Shown here: positions 1 through 6,704 of the stretch, one piece after another | How the letters are laid out: each line of letters begins with the position of its first letter | Numbering within the stretch: the stretch's first letter is position 1 | Program-made: the position numbers and the translations under genes | DNA from: PVC group bacterium | GTDB taxonomy: Bacteria > Verrucomicrobiota > Kiritimatiellia > CAIKKV01 > PXCX01 | Direction of reading: 5' to 3' | DNA: 9,887 nt | Assembly: GCA_003565195.1 (NCBI GenBank) | Contig: PXCX01000157.1 | Span: 1 to 9,887, forward strand | The notes under the pieces: model-generated | What the model was told of the DNA's origin: nothing | Database searches by the model: none | The model's input: the letters and a program-made list of their open reading frames with translations, nothing else

Positions 1-1221
1 AGCATTCGACCGATGCTATACTGTGCGCCGGGCAATGCCGGAACGGCTGATGTGGCACACAACCTTCCGATCCAGACCGATGATATTGACGGGATTGCCG
101 ACTGGTCGCAACGCGAGCGGCCTGATCTGGTGGTGGTAGGTCCTGAAGCGCCGTTGTGCGAAGGTCTGGCCGACCGCTTGGCCGCGGAGGGAATCGCCGT
201 ATTCGGTCCCTGCGCCGCAGCCGCCCGTTTGGAAGGCAGCAAAGTATTCAGCGCCGAATTGATGCGCGAATGCGGGGTTCCTGCCGCCCGCTCGGCAGTT
301 TTCAGCGATGCCGCGGAAGCCGAACAGTATGCTGAAACGCTTGGCGTACCGCTGGTCGTGAAAGCGGAAGGACTGGCGGCAGGCAAAGGGGTCACGGTTT
401 GTGACACGCCGGACGCAGTGCGTGCGGCCATTCACGATGCGCTGGTCGATCACGCCTTCGGCGAAGCCGGCAAAAGGATTTTAATCGAGGAATTTCTGCA
501 AGGCGAGGAAACATCGATTTTGGCCCTGGTCGATGGCAGGCGTGCGCTGATGTTGGCATCATCGCAGGATCATAAACGAGTCCGGGATGGGGATCAGGGA
601 CCCAACACCGGAGGTATGGGAGCGTATTCGCCGGCCCCGGTAGTCACGGATTTCTTATGGCCGCGGATCGACGGCGAAATCATCCAGCCGGTATTGCAGG
701 GGTTGCGTTCCCGGGGTATCGAGTACCGCGGAATTCTGTATGCCGGGTTGATGATCGATTCGGCCGGCAATCCCAAGGTGCTCGAATTCAACTGTCGTTT
801 CGGCGATCCGGAAACGCAAGCGATTTTACCACGGCTGGACGGCGATTTATATCCTTTGTTGCGCGCCTGTGCGGACGGTAATCTGGCGGATTGCGAACTC
901 CGCTGGCGTCCTGAAGCTTGTGTGTGTGTGGTGATGAGCGCCGGCGGTTATCCGGGATCCTATCACAAGGGCGATCCGATTACCGGTTTGGATCAGGCAG
1001 GCAGCCAACCAGGCGTCACTGTTTTTCATGCCGGCACCACCCTGCGCGACGACCGTACGTTAGTCACAAACGGCGGGCGGGTTCTGGGCGTCGCGGCGCT
1101 CGGCGCCACGTTGCCGCAGGCCGCTGCTACAGCGTATCGGGCAGTGGACATGATTCAATTTAAAGGCGCTCATTTCCGGCACGATATAGCCGGCAGGGCA
1201 TTATCAATAACCGCGGATTAA
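1..1221 (+). CDS. purD: Phosphoribosylamine-glycine ligase (GAR synthetase), 5' end missing
   Basis: This cytoplasmic ATP-grasp enzyme joins glycine to 5-phosphoribosylamine, using ATP, to give GAR in the second committed step of purine synthesis. The reading frame is open from base 1. The first residues in the window (SIRP-MLYCAPGNAGTA) match the segment about 20 residues into PurD that precedes the APGNAGTA motif, so the ATG at 13 is internal and the true start lies upstream. Visible family motifs are GPEAPL, the ATP-grasp lysine region VVKAEGLAAGKGV, DQGPNTGGMGAYSPAP, and the GARS signature RFGDPETQ at 796-819. The C-terminal domain is complete and ends with TAA. purE follows 21 nt downstream in the same direction, which suggests co-transcription. 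The gene is intact within the window and identification is secure. Confidence 0.97.
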   Translation, partial: SIRPMLYCAPGNAGTADVAHNLPIQTDDIDGIADWSQRERPDLVVVGPEAPLCEGLADRLAAEGIAVFGPCAAAARLEGSKVFSAELMRECGVPAARSAVFSDAAEAEQYAETLGVPLVVKAEGLAAGKGVTVCDTPDAVRAAIHDALVDHAFGEAGKRILIEEFLQGEETSILALVDGRRALMLASSQDHKRVRDGDQGPNTGGMGAYSPAPVVTDFLWPRIDGEIIQPVLQGLRSRGIEYRGILYAGLMIDSAGNPKVLEFNCRFGDPETQAILPRLDGDLYPLLRACADGNLADCELRWRPEACVCVVMSAGGYPGSYHKGDPITGLDQAGSQPGVTVFHAGTTLRDDRTLVTNGGRVLGVAALGATLPQAAATAYRAVDMIQFKGAHFRHDIAGRALSITAD

Positions 1222-1242
1222 TATAAGGGAGGCAAAAGGAAC

Positions 1243-1776
1243 ATGGCGAAAAAAACAAATGCAGCGGCCACGGTGGCGGTTTTAATGGGTAGCGATTCGG
1301 ATTGGCCCCTGCTTGAGGAAACGGTCAAGACTTTACACGGTTTCGGGATCTCGGCTGACGTACGTGTTATGTCGGCTCACCGCACACCGGATCAAGCCGC
1401 CAAATTCGCTCGCAATGCCCGCAAACAGGGAATCCGCGTCATTATTGCGGCTGCCGGCAGTGCGGCCCACCTGGCAGGCGTCGTGGCGGCGCACACAACC
1501 GTGCCGGTCATCGGGATTCCGGTCAAAGGCGGCGCGCTGGATGGTTTGGACGCGCTGCTATCCACCTTGCAGATGCCCGCCGGAATACCGGTTGCCACGG
1601 TGGCGCTGGGCAAAAGCGGTGCAATCAATGCCGCCATCCTGGCCGCGCAAATCCTTGCGGTTGCCGATCCGGCCATGCAAACCAAAATGGATCAGCACAA
1701 GAAAACGTTGGCTGCCAAGGTAAAGAAAGGCAATTCCAGGGTCGCGAAACTGGCGGCGGCATGCCGGTCACTTTGA
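1243..1776 (+). CDS. purE: N5-carboxyaminoimidazole ribonucleotide mutase (class I PurE)
   Basis: PurE converts N5-CAIR to CAIR in IMP synthesis and acts as a cytoplasmic octamer in known members. The 177-residue product covers the whole family. It has the phosphate-binding MGSDSDW motif near residue 15, SAHRTP with the catalytic His at residue 46, the glycine/alanine loop AAGSAAHLAG, and QMPAGIPVATVALG. The pattern is of the class I (bacterial, N5-CAIR using) type. Such an enzyme normally needs PurK, which is not in this window. The last 30 or so residues form a Lys-rich tail (DQHKK, AAKVKK) slightly beyond the usual end. The ATG is preceded by AGGGAGG at 1226-1232, a good ribosome binding site. 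It probably forms an operon with purD. Confidence 0.96.
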   Translation: MAKKTNAAATVAVLMGSDSDWPLLEETVKTLHGFGISADVRVMSAHRTPDQAAKFARNARKQGIRVIIAAAGSAAHLAGVVAAHTTVPVIGIPVKGGALDGLDALLSTLQMPAGIPVATVALGKSGAINAAILAAQILAVADPAMQTKMDQHKKTLAAKVKKGNSRVAKLAAACRSL

Positions 1777-1888
1777 ATTACGCGGCCCCGGTAAGCCACA
1801 ATCACACGCGTTCTGCGATCGCGACCCACGATGACGTGCTTTGCACGATCACGCCGGGTTCTGTCCGAAAACTGTTTCTACGACGGGG

Positions 1889-3031
1889 ATGAAGATGACA
1901 CGCCGCGTGAACCCGCGCTTGAAAAACCCGGTCATGCCGTTATTATTTGCGGCAGGATCAGCGATACTGTGCGTAACGACAATTTCGCAGGCTGATGACC
2001 GGCACCTGGTGGTAGGCACGCAAAATGCGGAGCAATCATCCGGTGAAAGACAGACAGAAGTGAGGCCGACACCCTGGACTCGTTTTCTTGAGATCTTGGA
2101 GGAACATAACATTCCGCACGATTTGGACAACCTGGAGAAGGCTGCCTTGCGAGCCATGCTGCATTCCGTGGATCGTCATGCCAAAATCTTGTCGTCTGAA
2201 GATGCGGAAATTTTGCGCCTGCGTGAGTCAGGGTTTCGTCGACTGCCGCGGTCGTTGATGCCCGATGCTGATGCGTACGAGGAGACATCGCCCGAACGCA
2301 TTTTGCCGTTACATATCGAGAACTGGCCGCATGACATTGTTTACATAAAGATCAATGGTCTTTACGAGAGCGTGGGCGGCCTGTTTCGCGAGGCACTCAC
2401 CAATGCCGCGGCATCACGGGACGCCGGTTTGATTATCGATCTGCGTCACGCCGGCGGCCGCGATTTCGATGCGGTCGATCAAATCGCGGCCTTTTTCGTT
2501 GCTGACAACACCCTTCTTTATGAGATTCAGACGCTTGCCGGCGAGACGCAACGCAAGGGTTTGACCAACGATGGAATACCCCGATGGAATGCGCCCGCCA
2601 TTGTTGTGACAGGCAACCAAACCGTCCAGGCAGCGGAATTACTCGCTTCGATCTTGCGTGAGACGCACGGTGTCATGCTGTTGGGCAACCGGACGCGCGG
2701 CGACCCAAAACTGCGTGAATTGTATCGGTGGTCCGAAAACTATTACCTTTACCTTCCGACCGCCGTAATCAAGCCGGCCCAGCATGATGATTACACGCTG
2801 GTCGGTGTCGTACCCCATATACATGTTCTTGACGACTACCCTACCCCATTGAAAGCCGCTGTTTCCGAGCAAGAAACCGACGGCGAAGAAGAACAAACGA
2901 CACCTCATCCAATGCCCGATACAATCATTCAGGATCCACCGCTTGCCAGAGCGGTCGACATCCTGATCGGCCTGGAGGCCATTGACAATTTCAAGGACGC
3001 AAACATTACCGCTGGCGACGAAAATCCTTAG
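1889..3031 (+). CDS. Secreted S41/CtpA-like protein with lost catalytic dyad (pseudopeptidase)
   Basis: The product (about 380 aa) has a Sec signal peptide: basic RRVNPRLK, hydrophobic PLLFAAGSAILCVTTI, and likely cleavage after SQA at residue 35. Residues about 69-107 resemble the helical N-terminal region of carboxy-terminal processing proteases (ALRAMLHSVDRHAKILSSED). Residues about 150-335 resemble the S41 core, with VYIKINGL, IIDLRHAGGRDFDAVDQIAAFF, and the DPPLARAVDILIGL tail typical of CtpA. No PDZ domain is evident between the two parts. In E. coli Tsp the catalytic Ser lies three residues before the conserved Glu of SASASE, and the Lys lies in FGKG. Here these positions are Gln247 (2627-2629) and Asp272 (2702-2704), so proteolysis is unlikely. 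A binding or scaffold role in the periplasm is inferred. An acidic linker (EQETDGEEEQ) precedes the tail. The start may be 1889 or 1895, with GGGG at 1885-1888 suiting 1895. Confidence 0.8.
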   Translation: MKMTRRVNPRLKNPVMPLLFAAGSAILCVTTISQADDRHLVVGTQNAEQSSGERQTEVRPTPWTRFLEILEEHNIPHDLDNLEKAALRAMLHSVDRHAKILSSEDAEILRLRESGFRRLPRSLMPDADAYEETSPERILPLHIENWPHDIVYIKINGLYESVGGLFREALTNAAASRDAGLIIDLRHAGGRDFDAVDQIAAFFVADNTLLYEIQTLAGETQRKGLTNDGIPRWNAPAIVVTGNQTVQAAELLASILRETHGVMLLGNRTRGDPKLRELYRWSENYYLYLPTAVIKPAQHDDYTLVGVVPHIHVLDDYPTPLKAAVSEQETDGEEEQTTPHPMPDTIIQDPPLARAVDILIGLEAIDNFKDANITAGDENP

Positions 3032-3082
3032 CACCACCAAAAACAAGGAGACAAAGAAGGTGGATTGTGATATGGTAAAGTG

Positions 3083-3544
3083 ATGAATTCGGATCGAAGA
3101 ATTTTATTTGTCTGTACAGGTAATCTTTGTCGCAGCCCAATGGCGGAGTATCTTTTTCGCCATTTGATGCGGAAAGATGGCGAATGGGAATGTGGTTCAG
3201 CCGGCACTGCGGCTTGGGCAGGTCAACCGGCCAGTGATCATGCCGTAATTGCACTGGCGGAATGGGATATTGATCTGACTCCCCACCGAAGCCGCTGTAT
3301 ATCGCCCGCGCTGATCGACAGCGCCGACTGGGTTATGGTCATGACGGAGGCCCACCGACGGAGTATTGCAGCTTACTATCCGCAATGTGTGGACCGTGTC
3401 AAGGGTTTGGGGACGTTTGATTCCCGTCAACCGGGATGCGAAATCAGTGATCCGATCGGCAACTCGCTGGACGTCTATCTTGGCGTGCGCGACCAGATTC
3501 AACGTTGCCTTTGCGATTTGGCCCTTTTTTTGAAAGGAAAATAA
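3083..3544 (+). CDS. Low-molecular-weight protein phosphatase (LMW-PTP/YwlE family)
   Basis: This cytoplasmic phosphatase would dephosphorylate protein tyrosine or arginine residues by a cysteinyl-phosphate mechanism. The P-loop CTGNLCRS sits at the N terminus, with nucleophile Cys11 and Arg17 counted from the ATG at 3083. The general-acid motif DP occurs late in the protein (Asp123, in ISDPIGNSLDVY), close to the DPFGGSIDIY arrangement of Bacillus YwlE. The length, 153 aa, is normal. In YwlE a Thr between Asn and the second Cys gives arginine-phosphatase specificity. Here it is Leu15, which by that rule favours phosphotyrosine. A GTG at 3080 directly precedes the ATG and is an alternative start. 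The fused rpiB-glyA gene begins 4 nt after the stop, so the two are surely co-transcribed. The physiological target is unknown. Confidence 0.93.
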   Translation: MNSDRRILFVCTGNLCRSPMAEYLFRHLMRKDGEWECGSAGTAAWAGQPASDHAVIALAEWDIDLTPHRSRCISPALIDSADWVMVMTEAHRRSIAAYYPQCVDRVKGLGTFDSRQPGCEISDPIGNSLDVYLGVRDQIQRCLCDLALFLKGK

Positions 3545-3548
3545 CACT

Positions 3549-5231
3549 ATGAAAATAGCGCTTGGCGCCGATCATGGCGGATATCATCTCAAGGAACACA
3601 TAAAGAACTGTTTAGAGGAACGCAAAATCGACGTTGTCGATATGGGCTGTGCCGACACTGAAGCCGTGGATTACCCGGAATATGCCTGCAAAGTTGCCGG
3701 CCAGGTATCCGAGGGTCGGGTATATCAGGGTATCCTGGTATGCACCACCGGCATTGGGATGAGTATCACGGCCAACCGCTTTGCGCGGGTGCGGGCGGCG
3801 TTATGTACCACGCCGGACATGGCCGCGACTGCGCGATCTCATAACGATGCCAATATTCTGGCCTTGGGAGGATCAATTGTTTCACGGGAAACCGCCACCG
3901 AAATCCTTGATGTCTGGCTTAAAACTGATTTCACCGGTCGCGGCCGGCACGGACGCCGTATTGAACAAATCAAACAATGCACACTCACCCAGGTCGATCC
4001 AGTCGCGCTTTACGATAGCGACCCCGAAATCCATACGGTTTTGCGATCGGAACAACGGCGTGAGTCCTTATCTTTGAATCTTATTGCCTCGGAAAATTAC
4101 TCCAGCCGTGCCATCCGGGAAGCGCAAGGCTCGGTACTTACCGACAAGTACGCCGAAGGCTATCCGGGAAAACGCTGGTATAACGGTTGTATCCACGTCG
4201 ATACGGCAGAACAACTGGCGATCGATCGCGCCCGCGAATTATTTGCGGCGGAACATGCCAATGTACAGCCCCATTGCGGCAGCACGGCCAATATGGTGGT
4301 GTATTTCAGCCAATTGAAACCAGGCGATACGATTCTGGCCATGAGCCTTGATCACGGCGGCCATCTGACCCACGGACATCCGGCCAATTTCTCAGGCCGT
4401 CTTTTCAACATTGTCCCCTATGGTGTTCAACGCGAATCGGAACGGATCGACTACGACGAGATCGCGCGCCTGGCCGATGAACACCGGCCACGCTTAATCG
4501 TCGCCGGCGCCAGCGCCTATCCGCGAATCATTGATTTTCCGCGTTTACGTGAAATTGCCGATAATGTCCACGCGCTTTTAATGGTCGATATGGCTCATAT
4601 TGCCGGGCTGGTCGCGGGCGGATGCCATCCCAATCCAGTGCCTGACAGCGATTTTGTCACCAGTACAACCCATAAAACATTACGCGGTCCACGCGGCGGC
4701 CTGGTTTTGAGTCGTAAAAAATATGCCGCCGAAATCAATCGCCACCTGTTCCCGGGGCTTCAAGGCGGGCCGCTGATGCATATCATTGCCGCCAAAGCCG
4801 TTTGCTTTCAGGAAGCACGCCAAAAAGATTTCAAGGAATATGCCCAACAGATCATACGCAACGCCCAAACGCTGGCATTCAGCTTGAGCAGCCACAAGGT
4901 CCGGATCGTCTCGGGAGGCACAGACAACCATCTTTTGCTGGCCGATCTTTCGTCCATGGGGGTAACCGGCAAAAAAGCGGCGGAAGCGCTTGACCGAGCC
5001 GGAATCACGGTCAACAAGAATATGATTCCGTTCGATACCCGTAGTCCGATGATAACATCCGGCATTCGCCTGGGAACCGCGGCGCTGACCACCCGCGGTA
5101 TGAAGGAACCGGAAATGGAAAAAATCGGCGAATGGATCGCCGCTGTCATCCGTCAACCGGACCATGACAAAACGATCGCGGCCGTTGCCGAAAAAGCGCG
5201 CGCTTTAGCTGCTGCATTTTCCTTGCCGTAA
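3549..5231 (+). CDS. Bifunctional ribose-5-phosphate isomerase B / serine hydroxymethyltransferase fusion
   Basis: One uninterrupted 560-residue frame encodes two complete cytoplasmic enzymes. Residues 1 to about 142 are RpiB (ribulose-5-P to ribose-5-P): GADHGG at 6-11, catalytic-type Cys65 in CTTGIGMS, and RSHNDANILALGG with His98. After a linker of roughly 10-20 residues, residues about 150-560 are GlyA (serine plus THF to glycine plus 5,10-methylene-THF). This part carries NLIASENY, KYAEGYPGKRWYNG, DHGGHLTHG, VDMAHIAGLVA, the PLP lysine Lys376 in TTHKTLRGPRGG, FPGLQGGPLMH, and ITVNKN. Both parts have near-normal length, so neither looks vestigial. AAAGGA lies about 12 nt before the ATG and serves as the ribosome binding site. 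RpiB and GlyA are separate neighbours in many bacteria (ywlF and glyA in Bacillus), so loss of a stop and start between adjacent genes is the likely origin. Gene symbols would be rpiB and glyA. Confidence 0.95.
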   Translation: MKIALGADHGGYHLKEHIKNCLEERKIDVVDMGCADTEAVDYPEYACKVAGQVSEGRVYQGILVCTTGIGMSITANRFARVRAALCTTPDMAATARSHNDANILALGGSIVSRETATEILDVWLKTDFTGRGRHGRRIEQIKQCTLTQVDPVALYDSDPEIHTVLRSEQRRESLSLNLIASENYSSRAIREAQGSVLTDKYAEGYPGKRWYNGCIHVDTAEQLAIDRARELFAAEHANVQPHCGSTANMVVYFSQLKPGDTILAMSLDHGGHLTHGHPANFSGRLFNIVPYGVQRESERIDYDEIARLADEHRPRLIVAGASAYPRIIDFPRLREIADNVHALLMVDMAHIAGLVAGGCHPNPVPDSDFVTSTTHKTLRGPRGGLVLSRKKYAAEINRHLFPGLQGGPLMHIIAAKAVCFQEARQKDFKEYAQQIIRNAQTLAFSLSSHKVRIVSGGTDNHLLLADLSSMGVTGKKAAEALDRAGITVNKNMIPFDTRSPMITSGIRLGTAALTTRGMKEPEMEKIGEWIAAVIRQPDHDKTIAAVAEKARALAAAFSLP

Positions 5232-5290
5232 TTTAACCAGCGTGGTTTGCACGGCATAAGCCGTCCATGCCAGACAAATTTTCACACTCA

Positions 5291-5318
5291 TTGACTCAAA
5301 CATTTTCCGAAGTAGAGT
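5291..5318 (+). promoter_or_regulatory. Probable sigma70 promoter of tRNA-Arg
   Basis: TTGACT (5291-5296) is followed after 16 nt by TAGAGT (5313-5318). Transcription would start near 5325, about 14 nt before the tRNA. The site lies in the 107-nt gap after the rpiB-glyA stop. A small hairpin (ACGGC, loop ATAA, GCCGT) also lies in that gap, but no U-tract follows it, so it is not called a terminator. Confidence 0.55.
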
Positions 5319-5338
5319 CTAGGGTGTGTTTGACTATT

Positions 5339-5416
5339 GCCCCGGTAGCTCAGTTTGGACAGAGCGACGGATTCCTAATCCGTAGGTCGTGGGTTCGAGT
5401 CCCGCCCGGGGTACCA
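5339..5416 (+). tRNA. tRNA-Arg (anticodon CCU)
   Basis: A full cloverleaf can be drawn. The acceptor stem is GCCCCGG with CCGGGGT, closed by a G-U pair at 1-72. The D arm is GCTC/GAGC. The anticodon stem ACGGA/TCCGT carries loop TTCCTAA with CCT at 5374-5376. The variable loop is 5 nt (AGGTC). The T arm is GTGGG, TTCGAGT, CCCGC. Discriminator A is followed by encoded CCA. The tRNA reads AGG arginine codons. It is followed 26 nt later by the 3' end of the convergent oxidoreductase gene, with no clear terminator between them. Confidence 0.96.
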
Positions 5417-5442
5417 TTCACTTCCGCCAAAACAGGGGGCTG

Positions 5443-6330
5443 TCAGCGTTCGAGCGGCTCTTTACGGCCGCTGGCGAGCGAACGTTCGCCGGCTTCGAGA
5501 ATGCCCAGAATCTCCTGCGCTTCCGCCAGCGGCACCGGAATCGTGCCGTGCTGCACGAAATCGCACAGCGCTTTCAACAACCCGGGATAAGGAGAGCCTT
5601 TCCCCGAATCGAAAAAAGCGACATCGTCTCGGGACTGAAGTCTTCCGCCGTAACGACCGAGACCCCGCAAACACTCGACCAATCCATAACGATCGTCTTC
5701 GTATCGGACAGCCAGAATGATGCCGCGGGAATCTTGTATGGCTTGGACCGATTGCGCGCCCATCCCGAGAGCTGTTGTCAACATTTCAACTGCATGGACA
5801 CCATACCATATCAAATCGCTTCCCGCGGCGGCCTGACCCAGTGCCCCGAAGGTTTGTCCGATTCGCGGACTTGCAACGGTTTCACAGGCTTGCCGCAAGG
5901 ATGGAACAAACCGCAAAGAAGAGGCGCTCCAAACGGCAAGACCATGTTTTTCGGCGATATCGCGGATACGATTTCCTTCGCGCGAATTAGCGGCCAGCGG
6001 TTTGTCGATGAAAACCGGTAGGCCAAACGGTGCGACTTTTTCGAAATAATCCAGATGGAGTGCGGGATCGTTGATTTCCAAAAAGATGGCATCGTTTCCT
6101 TCTACGGCGTCCTCGACGGTGGTTGCCATCGCGACGCCCATCGCTTCGAGGGCAGCCTGACGCTCATCCTGACCCGATTCGGCCTGAAAAGCCGAGGGAA
6201 AACGCAGCGCCGTGGTTACCCGGAGTCCTTCAATACAACGTTGGGCTGGGTCAGGACCTTGCATGAGTTCGGTGAATTTTACGCTGTGACTCGTGTCGAG
6301 TCCGATCATAGCTATTTTCTTTTCGCTCAT
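5443..6330 (-). CDS. Gfo/Idh/MocA-family NAD(P)-dependent oxidoreductase
   Basis: The 295-residue protein has an N-terminal Rossmann domain and the C-terminal alpha/beta domain of this family, whose members oxidise or reduce sugars, inositols and related substrates. The first strand reads IAMIGLDTSH, so the usual GxGxxG dinucleotide loop is replaced by a GLDTSH form that I associate with one subgroup. FIDKPLA with Lys110 and Pro111 corresponds to the EKP motif. YGVHAVEML with His179 matches the GxHxxD/E motif that places the catalytic histidine. At 295 aa it is on the short side for the family. The start at 6330 is set by AAGGAGG (6334-6340) just upstream on the - strand; an in-frame ATG at 6357 has no such site. 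The substrate is not predictable. It lies alone, antisense to the two flanking tRNA genes. Confidence 0.88.
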   Translation of the reverse strand: MSEKKIAMIGLDTSHSVKFTELMQGPDPAQRCIEGLRVTTALRFPSAFQAESGQDERQAALEAMGVAMATTVEDAVEGNDAIFLEINDPALHLDYFEKVAPFGLPVFIDKPLAANSREGNRIRDIAEKHGLAVWSASSLRFVPSLRQACETVASPRIGQTFGALGQAAAGSDLIWYGVHAVEMLTTALGMGAQSVQAIQDSRGIILAVRYEDDRYGLVECLRGLGRYGGRLQSRDDVAFFDSGKGSPYPGLLKALCDFVQHGTIPVPLAEAQEILGILEAGERSLASGRKEPLER

Positions 6331-6333
6331 AAA

Positions 6334-6340
6334 CCTCCTT
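6334..6340 (-). promoter_or_regulatory. Ribosome binding site of the oxidoreductase
   Basis: AAGGAGG lies 3 nt before the ATG at 6330 on the - strand. This strong Shine-Dalgarno decides between the two in-frame ATG codons. Confidence 0.8.
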
Positions 6341-6357
6341 ACAATGTCGTTGCACAA

Positions 6358-6386
6358 AGGCTATCGAACAATCCGCGACATGTCAA
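6358..6386 (-). promoter_or_regulatory. Possible promoter of the oxidoreductase
   Basis: Read on the - strand, a perfect TTGACA (6381-6386) is followed after 17 nt by TAGCCT (6358-6363), a weak -10. The start point would be near 6351, giving a leader of about 20 nt that contains the Shine-Dalgarno. It is divergent from the tRNA-Asn promoter about 50 nt away. Confidence 0.45.
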
Positions 6387-6403
6387 CTTAAAGATAATAT
6401 TCA

Positions 6404-6432
6404 CAACTCGACATTCGCAATGTCGCAATTCG
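6404..6432 (+). repeat. Short degenerate heptamer tandem repeat (four units)
   Basis: Four imperfect 7-nt units with consensus NNANTCG (for example ACATTCG and CAATTCG) lie at 6404-6410, 6411-6417, 6419-6425 and 6426-6432. There is one extra base between units two and three. The array lies between the divergent promoters of the oxidoreductase and tRNA-Asn. It could be a decayed microsatellite or a chance pattern, since the units are diverged. Confidence 0.45.
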
Positions 6433-6438
6433 GGATGC

Positions 6439-6467
6439 TTGACACTTCGGCAACATCTTGGTATATT
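6439..6467 (+). promoter_or_regulatory. Strong sigma70 promoter of tRNA-Asn
   Basis: TTGACA (6439-6444), a 17-nt spacer and TATATT (6462-6467) form a near-consensus promoter. Initiation would fall near 6474, about 24 nt upstream of the tRNA. Confidence 0.8.
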
Positions 6468-6497
6468 GCTTCACTTGTTCTGTTGTGCCGCAGTTGT

Positions 6498-6572
6498 TCC
6501 GGCGTAGCTCAATGGTAGAGCGGGTGGCTGTTAACCACTAGGTTGTAGGTTCGAGCCCTACCGCCGGAGCCA
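6498..6572 (+). tRNA. tRNA-Asn (anticodon GUU)
   Basis: The cloverleaf is complete. The acceptor stem is TCCGGCG with CGCCGGA. The D arm is GCTC/GAGC with loop AATGGTA. The anticodon stem is GGTGG/CCACT with loop CTGTTAA and anticodon GTT at 6530-6532. The variable loop is AGGTT. The T arm is GTAGG, TTCGAGC, CCTAC. Discriminator G is followed by encoded CCA. It reads AAC and AAU codons. Downstream, GCTCCGGCG at 6638-6646 is the reverse complement of 6562-6570 in the acceptor end. No duplicated 3' end of the tRNA, as left by an integrated element, is visible in the window. Confidence 0.97.
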
Positions 6573-6663
6573 ATAAACAAACGCTGTAAAGCAAATATGC
6601 CGTCACGCAGGGATTCCCGCCGCACTTGAACGCTCGCGCTCCGGCGATTAGTTCGGCGCTCGT

Positions 6664-6704
6664 AAAAAAGTCTTGGAACATTAAAATGCCTGTTTAAAAA
6701 GACT
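6664..6704 (-). terminator. Possible terminator of the M1-like/Omp85 gene
   Basis: Read on the - strand, AGTCTT (6699-6704, overlapping the last codons) can pair with AAGACT (6669-6674), which runs into six T residues (6664-6669, sharing one base). The stem is short and the loop is 24 nt, so this is a weak candidate. Confidence 0.3.

Noticed and set aside
13..15. ATG as the start of purD
   Set aside because: The frame is open upstream to base 1 and the first residues align to an internal part of PurD, so the gene is cut by the window edge.
1835..1847. Hairpin CGTGC-TTT-GCACG after purE as a terminator
   Set aside because: The stem is only 5 bp and no U-tract follows it.
1841..1888. TTG start adding 16 residues to the S41-like protein
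   Set aside because: The added residues precede a good signal peptide and show no signal features of their own; there is no fitting Shine-Dalgarno before the TTG.
4680..5165. Open - strand frame of 161 codons inside glyA
   Set aside because: It is fully covered by conserved SHMT coding sequence and its translation has no recognisable domain.
5267..5590. Open + strand frame of 107 codons across tRNA-Arg
   Set aside because: It runs through a well-formed tRNA and overlaps the 3' end of the oxidoreductase on the other strand; it is a chance open frame.
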